Assembly (NCBI GenBank): GCA_041391665.1
Contig: JAWKNO010000003.1
Coordinates: forward strand, 1,054,001-1,118,000
Length of the DNA: 64,000 bases
Reading direction: 5' to 3'
From: Bacteroidia bacterium
Lineage (GTDB): Bacteria > Bacteroidota > Bacteroidia > J057
Position 1 is the first letter of the stretch, and every line of letters starts with the position of its first letter. The notes beneath the pieces were generated by a model, which searched no databases, was not told the DNA's origin, and was given only the letters and a program-made list of their open reading frames with translations. The position numbers and the translations under genes are program-made. Below are positions 9,022-18,848 of the stretch, one piece after another.

Positions 9022-9663
9022 TTAAAACTCTTCAAGAATCAGTCCCAGAGGCTCAAGCGGGCCTGCTCCCACCCGGATAACCATAATATCTTTTTCGCCT
9101 TTACTACAATCTATCACGGTGGAAGGGGTAAGTCCGCCAAATCCCCCGTCAACCACCATATCGACGAGATTGCCAAAGCGCTCATCGATCAGAGATGGAT
9201 CGGTATTAAACTCCGTGTACTCTTCATCAAGCGGAAGACTGATAGAGGCAATCGGATTGCCAAGCAGGGATGCCAGACTTACCGGAATTTTATGATCGGG
9301 CACCCGTATGCCGACCGTTTTGCGCGGTTGAAAATGTCGGGGAATAGCTTTAGATGCCTGCAAAACAAAGGTATATGGGCCGGGAAGTGCCTGACGCATG
9401 ATTTTAAATACAGGCGTCGTCACATGGTTGGCATAGGTACCAATGATACTGATATCTTCACACACACAGGTAAGCTGGCTTTTTTCCGGGTCAATCCCCT
9501 TAATCCTGCATATACGGTTTACAGCCTTGCGATTATTGATATCACATCCGAGGCCGTACATAGTGTCGGTAGGATAAATAATCACACCGCCATCCCGCAG
9601 GCAGTCAATTACCTGAGACAACATTCGTTCCTGCGGATTTTTGGGGTTGATGGAAATAATCAT
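9022..9663 (-). CDS. YciO/YrdC/Sua5-family threonylcarbamoyl-AMP synthase-like protein
   Basis: 213 aa from the ATG at 9663. An earlier in-frame TTG at 9672 is less likely. The nucleotide pocket motif IIYPTDTMYGLGCD is clear. The following KGIDPEKSQLTCVC, LPGPYTFVL and KTVGIRVPDH read more like YciO than the TsaC/Sua5 enzymes that make the tRNA t6A precursor. Its exact activity is therefore open. It lies immediately upstream of anmK in the same transcript. Confidence 0.85.
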   Translation of the reverse strand: MIISINPKNPQERMLSQVIDCLRDGGVIIYPTDTMYGLGCDINNRKAVNRICRIKGIDPEKSQLTCVCEDISIIGTYANHVTTPVFKIMRQALPGPYTFVLQASKAIPRHFQPRKTVGIRVPDHKIPVSLASLLGNPIASISLPLDEEYTEFNTDPSLIDERFGNLVDMVVDGGFGGLTPSTVIDCSKGEKDIMVIRVGAGPLEPLGLILEEF

Positions 9664-9721
9664 AAAAATCAATCAATGATTCTCAAACAAGGTAGCCAAA
9701 TTTTTGAAATTATTGCGGTAA

Positions 9722-9752
9722 TTGGAAAAGAGATAAATGAATTCTATTTTTG
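9722..9752 (+). promoter_or_regulatory. Promoter of the outer-membrane barrel gene
   Basis: TATTTTTG (9745-9752) matches the -7 consensus TAnnTTTG, and a TTG lies 20 nt upstream (9722-9724). The downstream ATG is at 9773. Confidence 0.55.
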
Positions 9753-9772
9753 GCTGATTAAAGTTCCACAAA

Positions 9773-10543
9773 ATGAAAAAGCGTTACTTACACCTGACAA
9801 TTGTCTGTTTGTTATTCTGTGCCCACCCGGCCTTTGCCCAGAAGGGTTTGAAGGTGGGAGGATTTGCACTGCCACAGTCAGTATTTCTTTTCAACGCCGA
9901 TGATCAGAACCTCGATGAGGATTTGTACCGCCAGGAGCTTTTGGGTGGAATGGCTGTTGGTGGCGTGTTTGGATATAATTTCAACGATTATGTTGGATTT
10001 CGACTCAATATGCTTTATTCTCAGCAGGGAGGAAAATATTCCAGCCGGAGAGATGTTGTTTTACGCAACCACTTTGTCAAACGTCAGGAATACCTGAAAA
10101 TACCGTTGATGCTGGGAGTCAACTCCAACCCCGACCGAAAGGTAGCTTTTGTGTTTTACGGAGGTGTACAGCTGGATCTGCTGACAAAAGCATTTTCCTA
10201 TAACGACAACCCCGCATATGAGCTGCCTCTGCCAGACAACTTCACCAACTTCCCTTCTGAATACGAGACATACCGCACGCTTCACTATAGCGTTGTAGGA
10301 GATATTGGTACAGATATCAAACTCTCTCCCCGCAATTTTGTATTAAACCTTCGTATCCGGGGAGATTATGGACTCGTAGATTCAGAAAATAAAGATGCGG
10401 AATTTCGCCTTACTTCCGGAGGTCTGACCCGCCAGCAAAATTATTGGGAATGGGTACGCGGTGCTACGGCTAATGCAGAAACCGCCAGTTTGAATATCGG
10501 CTTTCTCATCGGCCTGACCTATACTTTCGCGCCAATAGAATAA
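9773..10543 (+). CDS. Outer-membrane beta-barrel protein (PorT/OmpA-type barrel family)
   Basis: A 256-aa secreted protein. A signal peptide ends at AFA-Q (residues 1-22). The mature part shows alternating aromatic/hydrophobic strands (VGFRLNMLYSQQGGKY, FVLNLRIRGDYGL) and ends in an amphipathic strand (NIGFLIGLTYTFAPIE), as expected for a small barrel. Such porin-family proteins are abundant in Bacteroidota. The specific function is unknown. It is preceded by its own promoter. Confidence 0.75.
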   Translation: MKKRYLHLTIVCLLFCAHPAFAQKGLKVGGFALPQSVFLFNADDQNLDEDLYRQELLGGMAVGGVFGYNFNDYVGFRLNMLYSQQGGKYSSRRDVVLRNHFVKRQEYLKIPLMLGVNSNPDRKVAFVFYGGVQLDLLTKAFSYNDNPAYELPLPDNFTNFPSEYETYRTLHYSVVGDIGTDIKLSPRNFVLNLRIRGDYGLVDSENKDAEFRLTSGGLTRQQNYWEWVRGATANAETASLNIGFLIGLTYTFAPIE

Positions 10544-10607
10544 TAAAACTTACGACGTGGCAGCCAGGCAACAATAAAGGCTGATTCTATCGTTAACTCC
10601 AAAGAAT

Positions 10608-11201
10608 GTGATCGCATACGTAAAAGGGAAACTCGCTCAGGTTGAGCCAGCTTTTGCTGTGGTGGATGTCAATGGCATCGGGTATTTTGTTAAAATTTCG
10701 CTTAATACATTTACCCGTATTCAGGACAAAGAAACCGTCATGCTGCATACTTTTCTCCAAATCAGAGAAGATGCACATGTGCTGTATGGGTTTGCAGAGG
10801 AAAAGGAGCGGATGCTCTTCGAGCAGTTGATAACTATTTCGGGAGTAGGCGGCAATACGGCAATGGTGATTCTTTCCAGCATATCCGCTTCGGATCTCTA
10901 TCTGGCTATCCGCTCTGAAGACATCAATACGCTGAAAAGAATTAAAGGAATTGGCGCCAAAACAGCCGGACGTATCGTACTCGAACTGAAAGATAAGATC
11001 AGACTGGAAGAAAATGGAGACCTGACGGCGATTGAATCGAATATCCCGGGAAGCCAGAAAAAAGAGGAAGCGCTTGCGGCACTTGCCAGTTTGGGACTTG
11101 CCAAAAACGTTATGACCAAACGTGTAGACCAGATTATGAAAGAACACGGTATGGAAATTTCAACCGAACAGATTATTAAACTTGCCCTTCGAAACCCCTG
11201 A
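10608..11201 (+). CDS. ruvA: Holliday junction branch-migration protein RuvA
   Basis: RuvA binds four-way junctions and recruits RuvB. The product is 197 aa and starts with GTG (MIAYVKGKLAQ). An OB-fold is followed by tandem helix-hairpin-helix motifs (LITISGVGGNTAMVIL and LKRIKGIGAKTAGRIVLEL) and the C-terminal RuvB-contacting domain (EEALAALASLGL). The GTG start is supported by the conserved N-terminus. It precedes sprA in the same direction, as often seen in Bacteroidota. Confidence 0.96.
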   Translation: MIAYVKGKLAQVEPAFAVVDVNGIGYFVKISLNTFTRIQDKETVMLHTFLQIREDAHVLYGFAEEKERMLFEQLITISGVGGNTAMVILSSISASDLYLAIRSEDINTLKRIKGIGAKTAGRIVLELKDKIRLEENGDLTAIESNIPGSQKKEEALAALASLGLAKNVMTKRVDQIMKEHGMEISTEQIIKLALRNP

Positions 11202-11262
11202 TAATCTTTCGGGGTGTATAAAGTCCTGAAGAAATTACCCTTTATTTCTCTTGGATATTTTC

Positions 11263-11270
11263 TATGTTTG
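11263..11270 (+). promoter_or_regulatory. Candidate -7 element for sprA
   Basis: TATGTTTG matches TAnnTTTG about 100 bp before the sprA start. No convincing -33 TTG at the right spacing was seen, so this is tentative. Confidence 0.35.
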
Positions 11271-11372
11271 TACAGTATTCAACTGCTAAAAACCTGTGTG
11301 TGCCTATGGTGTAAACCTCTACCTAACCCTGAAGTAATTGTATTTCAGTGTCAAAACTAAATTAAATTAGCT

Positions 11373-14300
11373 TTGTCCAAGTTCAGTTTAGCCATGCTGG
11401 TGTCGGCAATTACTTCATTCTTTTTTGCTGACACTGGTACTACCGGGAAAGAAGCGGAGGTTTGCCCACAAGTGGAGGTAATCTCAACGGATTCTTTTTT
11501 TTCTGTTGAAGAATTGCTCACTCCTGACGGAGACACCTCTAAAGTCAAAAGTAACCCCAACAATCGCATCGGGGATGCTACCCGGCAGGAGTATGTAACC
11601 CCTTTGTATCTCGGTAATCCGGGAAACCTTGAAACCATCTTCGAGCTGAATGATGATGGCTCAGGTTTTAATATTTATGAACGTGTCGGGAAAGTAGATT
11701 TCCGCAGACCCTCCTATATTTCCTATGAAGACTTCCTCGAATACCGCAAGAAAAAGTCTCAGCAGGACTATTTCCGCGAACAATCCATGTCTGCCAACGC
11801 AGAATCCCGGCAGGGGCTGGCGCTGAATATTGATATAGAAGAGCTTTCAGACGTGTTTGGCGGTGGATCTGTGTCGATTCGCCCGACAGGATTTGCCACA
11901 CTCGACTTCTCCATTGACCACAACCGTACAGACAACCCCTCACTTCCGCTGCGCCAACAACGCACCACTACCTTCAATTTTGACCAGCAGATCCAACTTG
12001 GTGTTATCGGCCAGATTGGGGAAAAATTGCGCCTCAATGCCAATTTTGATACCCAGGCTACTTTTGATTTTGAAAATGAACTCAAACTCGAACATAGCGG
12101 AACCGAAGACCAGATTCTCCAGAAAATTGAAGCGGGTAATGTCAACATGCAACTGGGCAACTCCCTGATTCAGGGACGTCAAAATCTTTTTGGTCTTAAA
12201 ACCAAACTTCGTTTTGGGCCTGTATATGTCACAGCTATCGCGTCCACCGAAAGAGGAAAGGTGGAAACTATCAATATATCTGGCGGCGGGGCCATCGAAA
12301 CTCCCTTCGAAAAGGAAGTTTCGGACTACGATATGAACCGCCACTTTTTTCTCTCCCATTATTTCCGGTCCACTTACGAACGTGCACTGGCCAATCTCCC
12401 GGTTATTCAATCCAATCTGCGAATCAACAGAGTCGAAGTCTGGATAGAGCAGCAAGGCTCAACCAGCAACAACCGAAATGCAGTGGGTTTTGTGGACTTA
12501 GGAGAAAATGATCTCCCCTTTGGACAAGGTGTGGGCCGCGTTTACAACGACAATCTTCAGCGCAATACCAATATCCGCGTACCTGACAACGACGCCAACA
12601 ACTTGTTTAGCCTTCTCGAAAATGATCCGGCAATACGCGAACAAAACACAGCCAAAAGCGCAATAGAAAACCTCCCCGGGCTGAATATGGCCAATACCGA
12701 AGATTTTCAGGTGCTGGGCAATATGCGTCGCCTGAACCCCAACGAATATACTGTCAACAACCAGTTGGGTTATATCTCACTCAATTCGCCAATCCCTACA
12801 GACCAGGTACTGTTTATTGCCTATAACTTTACCCTCAACGGACAAGTACACCAGGTCGGGGAATTTTCAGATGATGTCCCCGCCAACGGACTCAACTCCA
12901 ATGTGCTTTATCTCCGCATGCTGAAGTCTTCCGTACTTCGCATCAATCCTTTCCCTGCGTGGGATCTGATGATGAAAAACATTTACAGTGTGGGATACGG
13001 TCTGCAACGCGATGGTTTTTTCCTCGATATTAAATACGAATCCGGAACCAGCGCAGGTCGCATCAACTTCCTCCCAACCGGAGCGGTAGCCAACCGGCCA
13101 TTGATACAGGTAATGGAACTCGACCGGCTGACCAACCACACCTCTGCCGGGCCTGACAACTACTTCGACTTTGTCGAAGGGATAACTATCCTCTCCGATA
13201 AAGGATTGGTCATATTTCCGGTACTGGAACCTTTTGGCAGTCACCTTGCGACCAAGCTCAACAATGACCCGGATGCTGTAGCCACTTATGTATTCCAGCC
13301 ACTCTATGATGATACGCAGCAGGGGGCAATACAAAACCACCCCGAACTCAATCGTTTTACCCTTGAAGGGTATTACCGATCTTCCAGCAGCTCGGAAATC
13401 CCACTCAACACATTTAACCTCTCCGAAGGATCAGTAACCGTCACGGCCGGAGGAAGAACATTGAGTGAAGGCAGTGATTATCAGGTTGATTATTACGGAG
13501 GGAAAGTAACCATTATCAACCCGTCTATTCTTACCTCCGGGCAGGATATCGCCGTATCGTTTGAAAGCAATTCCCTCTATAATATTCAGACAAAAACCCT
13601 TCTGGGATCAAGAGCCGAATTTAGCCCATCAGACAACCTGCAGTTGGGAGCAACCATACTCAATCTTCGGGAGCAGCCATTCAACCAAAAAACCACCCTG
13701 GGAGATGAACCACTCAACAATACATTGTGGGGACTTGACGCCAGCTTTCGAAGAGAATCGCCCCTTTTGACCAAACTTATCGACAGGTTGCCGCTGATCA
13801 GTACAAAGGAGACATCCACGATAGATGCTGCCGCTGAGTTTGCGCAGTTTATTCCGGGTACCCCTGCAATTAATAAAACGCAAACTGAAAAAGGCATTGT
13901 CTTCCTCGATGACTTTGAAGCAGCTGCAACGCCTTTTGGCCTTCAGGGAACACAACGATGGAAACTGGCGTCCTTCCCCGAAGGGAATACAAAAATCTTC
14001 AACCCTGAATACGCCGGAGAGCCTCTTTCGACCAACTTTACCCGGGCAAAACTCGCATGGTATCAGATCGATCAGGCCTTTTACCAGCGTTTTGGGATAA
14101 AATTTCCGGAGGAGGATCTCAGCAACAACTATACCCGACAGGTACAGCCCTTCGAATTGTTTCCCACAGCAAAAAGAGCTTTTGGAAACAATATTCAAAA
14201 TACCTTTGACCTCCACTTCAATCCCAATACCAGAGGCCCTTATAACTACGAATACCGGGAAAGCAGACTCAGAAGTGCTGACGGTACTTTTGTTCGGCCC

Positions 14301-17300
14301 GAGGACAACTGGGCTGGGATCATGCGCGAAATCGACGTCAACAATGACTTTGAAGCTACCAATGTTGAGTTTGTCGAATTCTGGATGATGGATCCCTTTA
14401 TGGATAACCCCAATCATAAAGGCGGTGAGTTTTATGTGAATCTGGGGTTGGTAAATGAAGATATTCTGACTGATGAAAGCCTGAGCCGGGAAAATGGACT
14501 GCCTGGTGCGGGAGATCCGGGCAACCTTCAGGAAACCCCCTGGGGGAGAATTCCTATCGGCAACCCGCCGGTCAATGCTTTCAGTAACAACCCCGATGAT
14601 CGTATCGCACAGGATATCGGTTTTGATGGTTTAAATGACGAAGCTGAGGCCATATTCTTCAGCCGGGTTTTGGATAGCCTCCGCACATTTTTGAGCCCAG
14701 CGGCTATGGCACAGTTAGAAGCTGACCCCAGTACAGATAACTTCAAACATTTTCGGGACGACTCTTATGAAGCCGATGAAGCGGGCGTGCTGGAAAGGTA
14801 TAAAGATTTTAACGGTCTGGAAAACAACTCCCCGGTGGGCCAGGATAACAGAAACTATACGGTACAGGCGACCCAGTTACCTGACAATGAAGACCTCAAC
14901 AACAACGGAAGTCTCAACTTCGCCGAACAATATTGGGAATACCGCATCAAACTTCACCCTGACTCACTCCAGCGGGGGATGAATTTTGTGGTAGATAAAA
15001 TCACTGATACCGTTAATACTGCACAAGGGGTAAATACGCCCGTTACCTGGTATCAGTTCCGTATTCCGCTTAATACAGGACGTCCGGTAAACAATATCAC
15101 CAACTTCAAGACAATCTCCTTCATGCGGATGTATATGACGGGATTTCAGGAAGAAGTGATTACCCGTCTGACAGAGTTCCAACTGGTTTCTACCCAATGG
15201 CGCCGATTCAGCGGAAACCTCAACGAGTCAGGTATTGCCACACCACCCGAACCACCTTTTGCGACATTTGAACTGGGAAGTGTGAGTCTGGAAGAAAACT
15301 CACAAAAACTGCCGTTTAACTATACGCTTCCTCCTGGCGTGGTACAACAATCTATCAATGGAAATACGGCGGCAGGATTCCTTCAGGACGAACGGTCTCT
15401 TACTATGAAAGTCTGCGACCTGAAAGACGGAGATGCCCGGGGCATGTTTAAAAATACCAAAAGTGACCTTCGCCTCTACAACCGACTGAAAATGTGGGTA
15501 CATGCAGAGGCGACAGAGTCTGGGGTAATGCCATCCAACTTTTACCAGTATGATGATGCGCGGGTTTTCATTCGTTTGGGACTCGACAATGATCAGAATT
15601 ACTACGAATACGAAATTCCCCTCACGCCTTCCGATCCGGCGATTTCCAATTCGAAAACCAATACATGGCTTTCAGCCAATGAATTCGACTTTGAACTGGC
15701 TTTGCTTGCACTCGCCAAAGACGATCGAAATACTGCTGGTACAGGGTTGATCTACCGCCATGCGTACCGCAATGACAGTATGCCCGAAGGCCATGTCATT
15801 TATATAAAAGGTACGCCCAAACTCAGCGACGTTCGCAATATCATGATCGGGGTGAGAAACCCCAGTGATCCCGACGCCCGGCCAATATGTCTGGAGTTGT
15901 GGGTAAACGAGCTCAGGCTTACGAACTTTGACAAAACCAAAGGCTGGGCTGCCAATGCCAATATTTCGGTCAAACTCGCAGATATCGGCAGCATCAGCGC
16001 CAATGCTGCCTACAAGTCCTCCGGGTTTGGCCCGCTCGAGCAAAGGCTCAGCACCCGGTCGCAGGAAGACGTCCTCCGCTACGACCTTGCGGGAAATCTC
16101 TATCTTGACAAACTTTTCCCTAAAAAATGGGGACTTCAGATGCCTGTTTATGCCACGATTGGTGAACAGCGTATCAGCCCGGTATTTAATCCACAGGAGG
16201 CTGACGTACGAACGGATATCTTGCTCGAACAACTCGATCCCAAGGCGCGGTCGGAGAAGCTGATGCAGATTCAGGATTTCAGAAGTACAAAGAGCCTTTC
16301 TTTCAATAACTGGCGGAAAAATAAATCACAGGGAACCGGCGGTGGTGGCGGTGGCCCGGGAGGTGGAAGGCCCGGTACAAACGCAAGACCCGGAGGAGCC
16401 ACCAGTGTAGGCGGACAGGGTGGCAAAGGAACTGGCGACCGAAGCGGCGGTGGCGGTGGAGGGCGAGTCAGCTATCCGTGGGATATTTCCAACTTCGACT
16501 TTACCTACGCATACAATGAAAACTTCTCGCGAAATGCCGTGATTGAACGCCGGTTCAACACCCAGCACCGGGGGGCGATTAATTATCGGTATAATTTCCC
16601 ACAACTGGTAGTTGAGCCATTTAAAAATATTAAGGCATTTGAAAAAATACAGTTCCTCAAGGACTTTAACTTCTCGCCGCTGCCAACTGCATTTAATGTA
16701 TCGATTACCGGAGACAGGCAGTTTGAAGAGCGACAAATGCGTGCAACCGAACTTTTTGGCGGTCAGGTAACACCGACTTTCACCAAAAACTTCCTCATCA
16801 ACCGGAACTACAACCTGACCTGGAATTTTACCAGAAATCTCCAGCTCAGCTATACAGCCAATAATATATCCCGTGTGGATGAAGTTAAAGGATACTGGAA
16901 AACGGCCTCTGAGGCAGAAATTGATTCAGTGGGTTCACTCATGGATAATCTTCTGCATATCGGAAAAGATCCCTCCCGTGGTCACGACAATCTTATCAAT
17001 TTTGGCCGTACCACACAGTTTACCCACAACTTCAATGCAGCCTATCAGGTGCCTTTCAACAAGTTTAAAATGCTTGACTGGGTGAGCAGTACGGTAAACT
17101 ATTCGGGATCATTTAACTGGGCACAGGCTCCGGAGATCAATCCCGGCCTTGGTGCGACCATCGGCAATACACAGAATATACAGGGAAATGGAAGGCTGGA
17201 TCTTAACAGTCTGTACCGAAAGGTCGGTTTCCTCAAAAAAATACTGGACGGCCAGAATAAGGCTCCTCAGGGTGCGCGACCACCTCAAGCCCCTCAGAAT

Positions 17301-18848
17301 ACCGGACCCAGAATAGAAAACCGGGTCGGAGAAAACCCGGTTGAAACAGACACAACCAACAAACCCGATCCCTTCCGGTTCCTCAAACTGGTAGGTAAAG
17401 AAGTAATACGGGTAGGTTTGAGCGTCAGAAGTATTGATTTTACCTATAGCAATAATGCAGGAACCATTCTGCCGGGTTACCTTCCCAAAACCGATAATTT
17501 TGGACTGGACTTTGGGTATTACGACTCTGTACGTCAGGGCACTTCTCCCCTGCTTCCCCCTACCTATGGTTTTATCATGGGTAGCCAGCGCGATATAAGA
17601 AATGAAGCAGGTGAAAACAACTGGATTACCCGCGATACGCTTTTGTCAAATCTCTTCCTCAAAAACCGCAATGAAATCCTTACAGCCCGCACATCTGTGG
17701 AACTGTTTAAAGGTTTCAGGATAGATATTTCGGCAAACCGAACCGAAAGTAAAGACGATAGCGAATTTTTCAGGTGGGATCCTTCCGAAGACAGGTACCG
17801 GAGTTTTGACCCGTTGAACAACGGAAGTTTCAGTATGTCTTATATTTTCATCAATTCTGCTTTCGAGAAAGGCTGGGAAACCTCCGCTGCATTTGATGAA
17901 TTTTCCAGCAACCGCTCCACCATTTCAGGTAGACTTTCGGCCAGAAACCCCAATAATGCCCGACTTACTCCCAGGACACAACTGATCGAAGGAGGATTCC
18001 AGAACGGGTATCTCGGCACCAACCAGGATGTACTGATTCCTTCGCTTCTTTCTGCTTATGGTGTTATTAGTTCTGAAAAAATTGCGCTTTCCAATTTCCC
18101 GCGTATCCCGCTGCCAAACTGGAGTATCAACTACAATGGGTTGTCTAATATTCCTTTACTGAAGAAATATTTCAACTCCGTAACGCTGAAGCATACTTAC
18201 CGCGGTACTTATTCGGTAGGCAACTATACCAATAACCTCAACGCCCTCACTTTAGGCGGATTTCCGGCAAGACCGGATACGGTGGGTACCGATAATTTTG
18301 GGCTGATAGAAAACTTCTATTCGATTGAAAATATTCAGACTGTGCAGATTATGGAGCAGTTTGCCCCACTGTTGGGTGTGAATGTAAACATGAAAAATGG
18401 AGCGACAGCGCAGATTGACTACAAACGCGGACGGCAGATGAATTTCAACGTGGGAAACCTTCAGCTCACCGAGATGCGAAACCAGGACCTCGCCGTCATG
18501 ATTGGCTACCGGAAAGATAAGCTGAACCTGAGCTTTAACTTTGGCGGGAAAAATGTAAACCTGAAAAATAGCGTCAACTTCCAGTTCCGCGCCACCATGC
18601 GCGACACCAAGGAAATCAACCGAAATCTCGGGCCGACTGGAACCTCCAATGACCAGGTACGGCTTCCGGAAATTACACGGGGTACGTATAACTTCATTCT
18701 TTCGCCTTCGATAGACTATGTGGTAAACACCCGGTTGAATGTAAAGTTATTCTTCGAACGGAATATCAACAATCCTTACGTCGCCAACGCATTCCGTACC
18801 GCATTCACATCGGGTGGTGTGCAGATACGGTTTACGCTCGCAAACTAA
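11373..18848 (+). CDS. sprA: Cell-surface/gliding protein SprA (Sov), type IX secretion outer-membrane translocon
   Basis: At 2,491 aa this is the very large outer-membrane channel through which T9SS cargo leaves the cell. It is also required for gliding in flavobacteria. An in-frame stop at 11358 leaves a TTG at 11373 as the best start, giving a short signal-like segment. An ATG at 11394 is the alternative. Family-like stretches include LQQRTTTFNFDQQIQLGVIG (near 195), the DDFEAA region near 845, and a barrel-rich C-terminal half. A Gly-rich low-complexity segment (about residues 1,650-1,705) interrupts the sequence. The T9SS sorting domain encoded at 47203-48999 should be a client. Confidence 0.95.
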   Translation: MSKFSLAMLVSAITSFFFADTGTTGKEAEVCPQVEVISTDSFFSVEELLTPDGDTSKVKSNPNNRIGDATRQEYVTPLYLGNPGNLETIFELNDDGSGFNIYERVGKVDFRRPSYISYEDFLEYRKKKSQQDYFREQSMSANAESRQGLALNIDIEELSDVFGGGSVSIRPTGFATLDFSIDHNRTDNPSLPLRQQRTTTFNFDQQIQLGVIGQIGEKLRLNANFDTQATFDFENELKLEHSGTEDQILQKIEAGNVNMQLGNSLIQGRQNLFGLKTKLRFGPVYVTAIASTERGKVETINISGGGAIETPFEKEVSDYDMNRHFFLSHYFRSTYERALANLPVIQSNLRINRVEVWIEQQGSTSNNRNAVGFVDLGENDLPFGQGVGRVYNDNLQRNTNIRVPDNDANNLFSLLENDPAIREQNTAKSAIENLPGLNMANTEDFQVLGNMRRLNPNEYTVNNQLGYISLNSPIPTDQVLFIAYNFTLNGQVHQVGEFSDDVPANGLNSNVLYLRMLKSSVLRINPFPAWDLMMKNIYSVGYGLQRDGFFLDIKYESGTSAGRINFLPTGAVANRPLIQVMELDRLTNHTSAGPDNYFDFVEGITILSDKGLVIFPVLEPFGSHLATKLNNDPDAVATYVFQPLYDDTQQGAIQNHPELNRFTLEGYYRSSSSSEIPLNTFNLSEGSVTVTAGGRTLSEGSDYQVDYYGGKVTIINPSILTSGQDIAVSFESNSLYNIQTKTLLGSRAEFSPSDNLQLGATILNLREQPFNQKTTLGDEPLNNTLWGLDASFRRESPLLTKLIDRLPLISTKETSTIDAAAEFAQFIPGTPAINKTQTEKGIVFLDDFEAAATPFGLQGTQRWKLASFPEGNTKIFNPEYAGEPLSTNFTRAKLAWYQIDQAFYQRFGIKFPEEDLSNNYTRQVQPFELFPTAKRAFGNNIQNTFDLHFNPNTRGPYNYEYRESRLRSADGTFVRPEDNWAGIMREIDVNNDFEATNVEFVEFWMMDPFMDNPNHKGGEFYVNLGLVNEDILTDESLSRENGLPGAGDPGNLQETPWGRIPIGNPPVNAFSNNPDDRIAQDIGFDGLNDEAEAIFFSRVLDSLRTFLSPAAMAQLEADPSTDNFKHFRDDSYEADEAGVLERYKDFNGLENNSPVGQDNRNYTVQATQLPDNEDLNNNGSLNFAEQYWEYRIKLHPDSLQRGMNFVVDKITDTVNTAQGVNTPVTWYQFRIPLNTGRPVNNITNFKTISFMRMYMTGFQEEVITRLTEFQLVSTQWRRFSGNLNESGIATPPEPPFATFELGSVSLEENSQKLPFNYTLPPGVVQQSINGNTAAGFLQDERSLTMKVCDLKDGDARGMFKNTKSDLRLYNRLKMWVHAEATESGVMPSNFYQYDDARVFIRLGLDNDQNYYEYEIPLTPSDPAISNSKTNTWLSANEFDFELALLALAKDDRNTAGTGLIYRHAYRNDSMPEGHVIYIKGTPKLSDVRNIMIGVRNPSDPDARPICLELWVNELRLTNFDKTKGWAANANISVKLADIGSISANAAYKSSGFGPLEQRLSTRSQEDVLRYDLAGNLYLDKLFPKKWGLQMPVYATIGEQRISPVFNPQEADVRTDILLEQLDPKARSEKLMQIQDFRSTKSLSFNNWRKNKSQGTGGGGGGPGGGRPGTNARPGGATSVGGQGGKGTGDRSGGGGGGRVSYPWDISNFDFTYAYNENFSRNAVIERRFNTQHRGAINYRYNFPQLVVEPFKNIKAFEKIQFLKDFNFSPLPTAFNVSITGDRQFEERQMRATELFGGQVTPTFTKNFLINRNYNLTWNFTRNLQLSYTANNISRVDEVKGYWKTASEAEIDSVGSLMDNLLHIGKDPSRGHDNLINFGRTTQFTHNFNAAYQVPFNKFKMLDWVSSTVNYSGSFNWAQAPEINPGLGATIGNTQNIQGNGRLDLNSLYRKVGFLKKILDGQNKAPQGARPPQAPQNTGPRIENRVGENPVETDTTNKPDPFRFLKLVGKEVIRVGLSVRSIDFTYSNNAGTILPGYLPKTDNFGLDFGYYDSVRQGTSPLLPPTYGFIMGSQRDIRNEAGENNWITRDTLLSNLFLKNRNEILTARTSVELFKGFRIDISANRTESKDDSEFFRWDPSEDRYRSFDPLNNGSFSMSYIFINSAFEKGWETSAAFDEFSSNRSTISGRLSARNPNNARLTPRTQLIEGGFQNGYLGTNQDVLIPSLLSAYGVISSEKIALSNFPRIPLPNWSINYNGLSNIPLLKKYFNSVTLKHTYRGTYSVGNYTNNLNALTLGGFPARPDTVGTDNFGLIENFYSIENIQTVQIMEQFAPLLGVNVNMKNGATAQIDYKRGRQMNFNVGNLQLTEMRNQDLAVMIGYRKDKLNLSFNFGGKNVNLKNSVNFQFRATMRDTKEINRNLGPTGTSNDQVRLPEITRGTYNFILSPSIDYVVNTRLNVKLFFERNINNPYVANAFRTAFTSGGVQIRFTLAN
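16333..16470 (+). repeat. Gly-rich low-complexity coding segment in sprA
   Basis: Runs of GGTGGTGGC-type codons encode two blocks of consecutive Gly with Pro, Arg and Thr between them. It may be a flexible loop of the translocon or a region of replication slippage. Confidence 0.7.

Noticed and set aside
8689..9903. 404-codon plus-strand ORF
   Set aside because: It is antisense to anmK and the yciO-like gene, both with clear family motifs. Its own translation is low in recognisable structure.
13629..14417. 262-codon minus-strand ORF within sprA
   Set aside because: It is a shadow inside a continuous, well-supported sprA frame.
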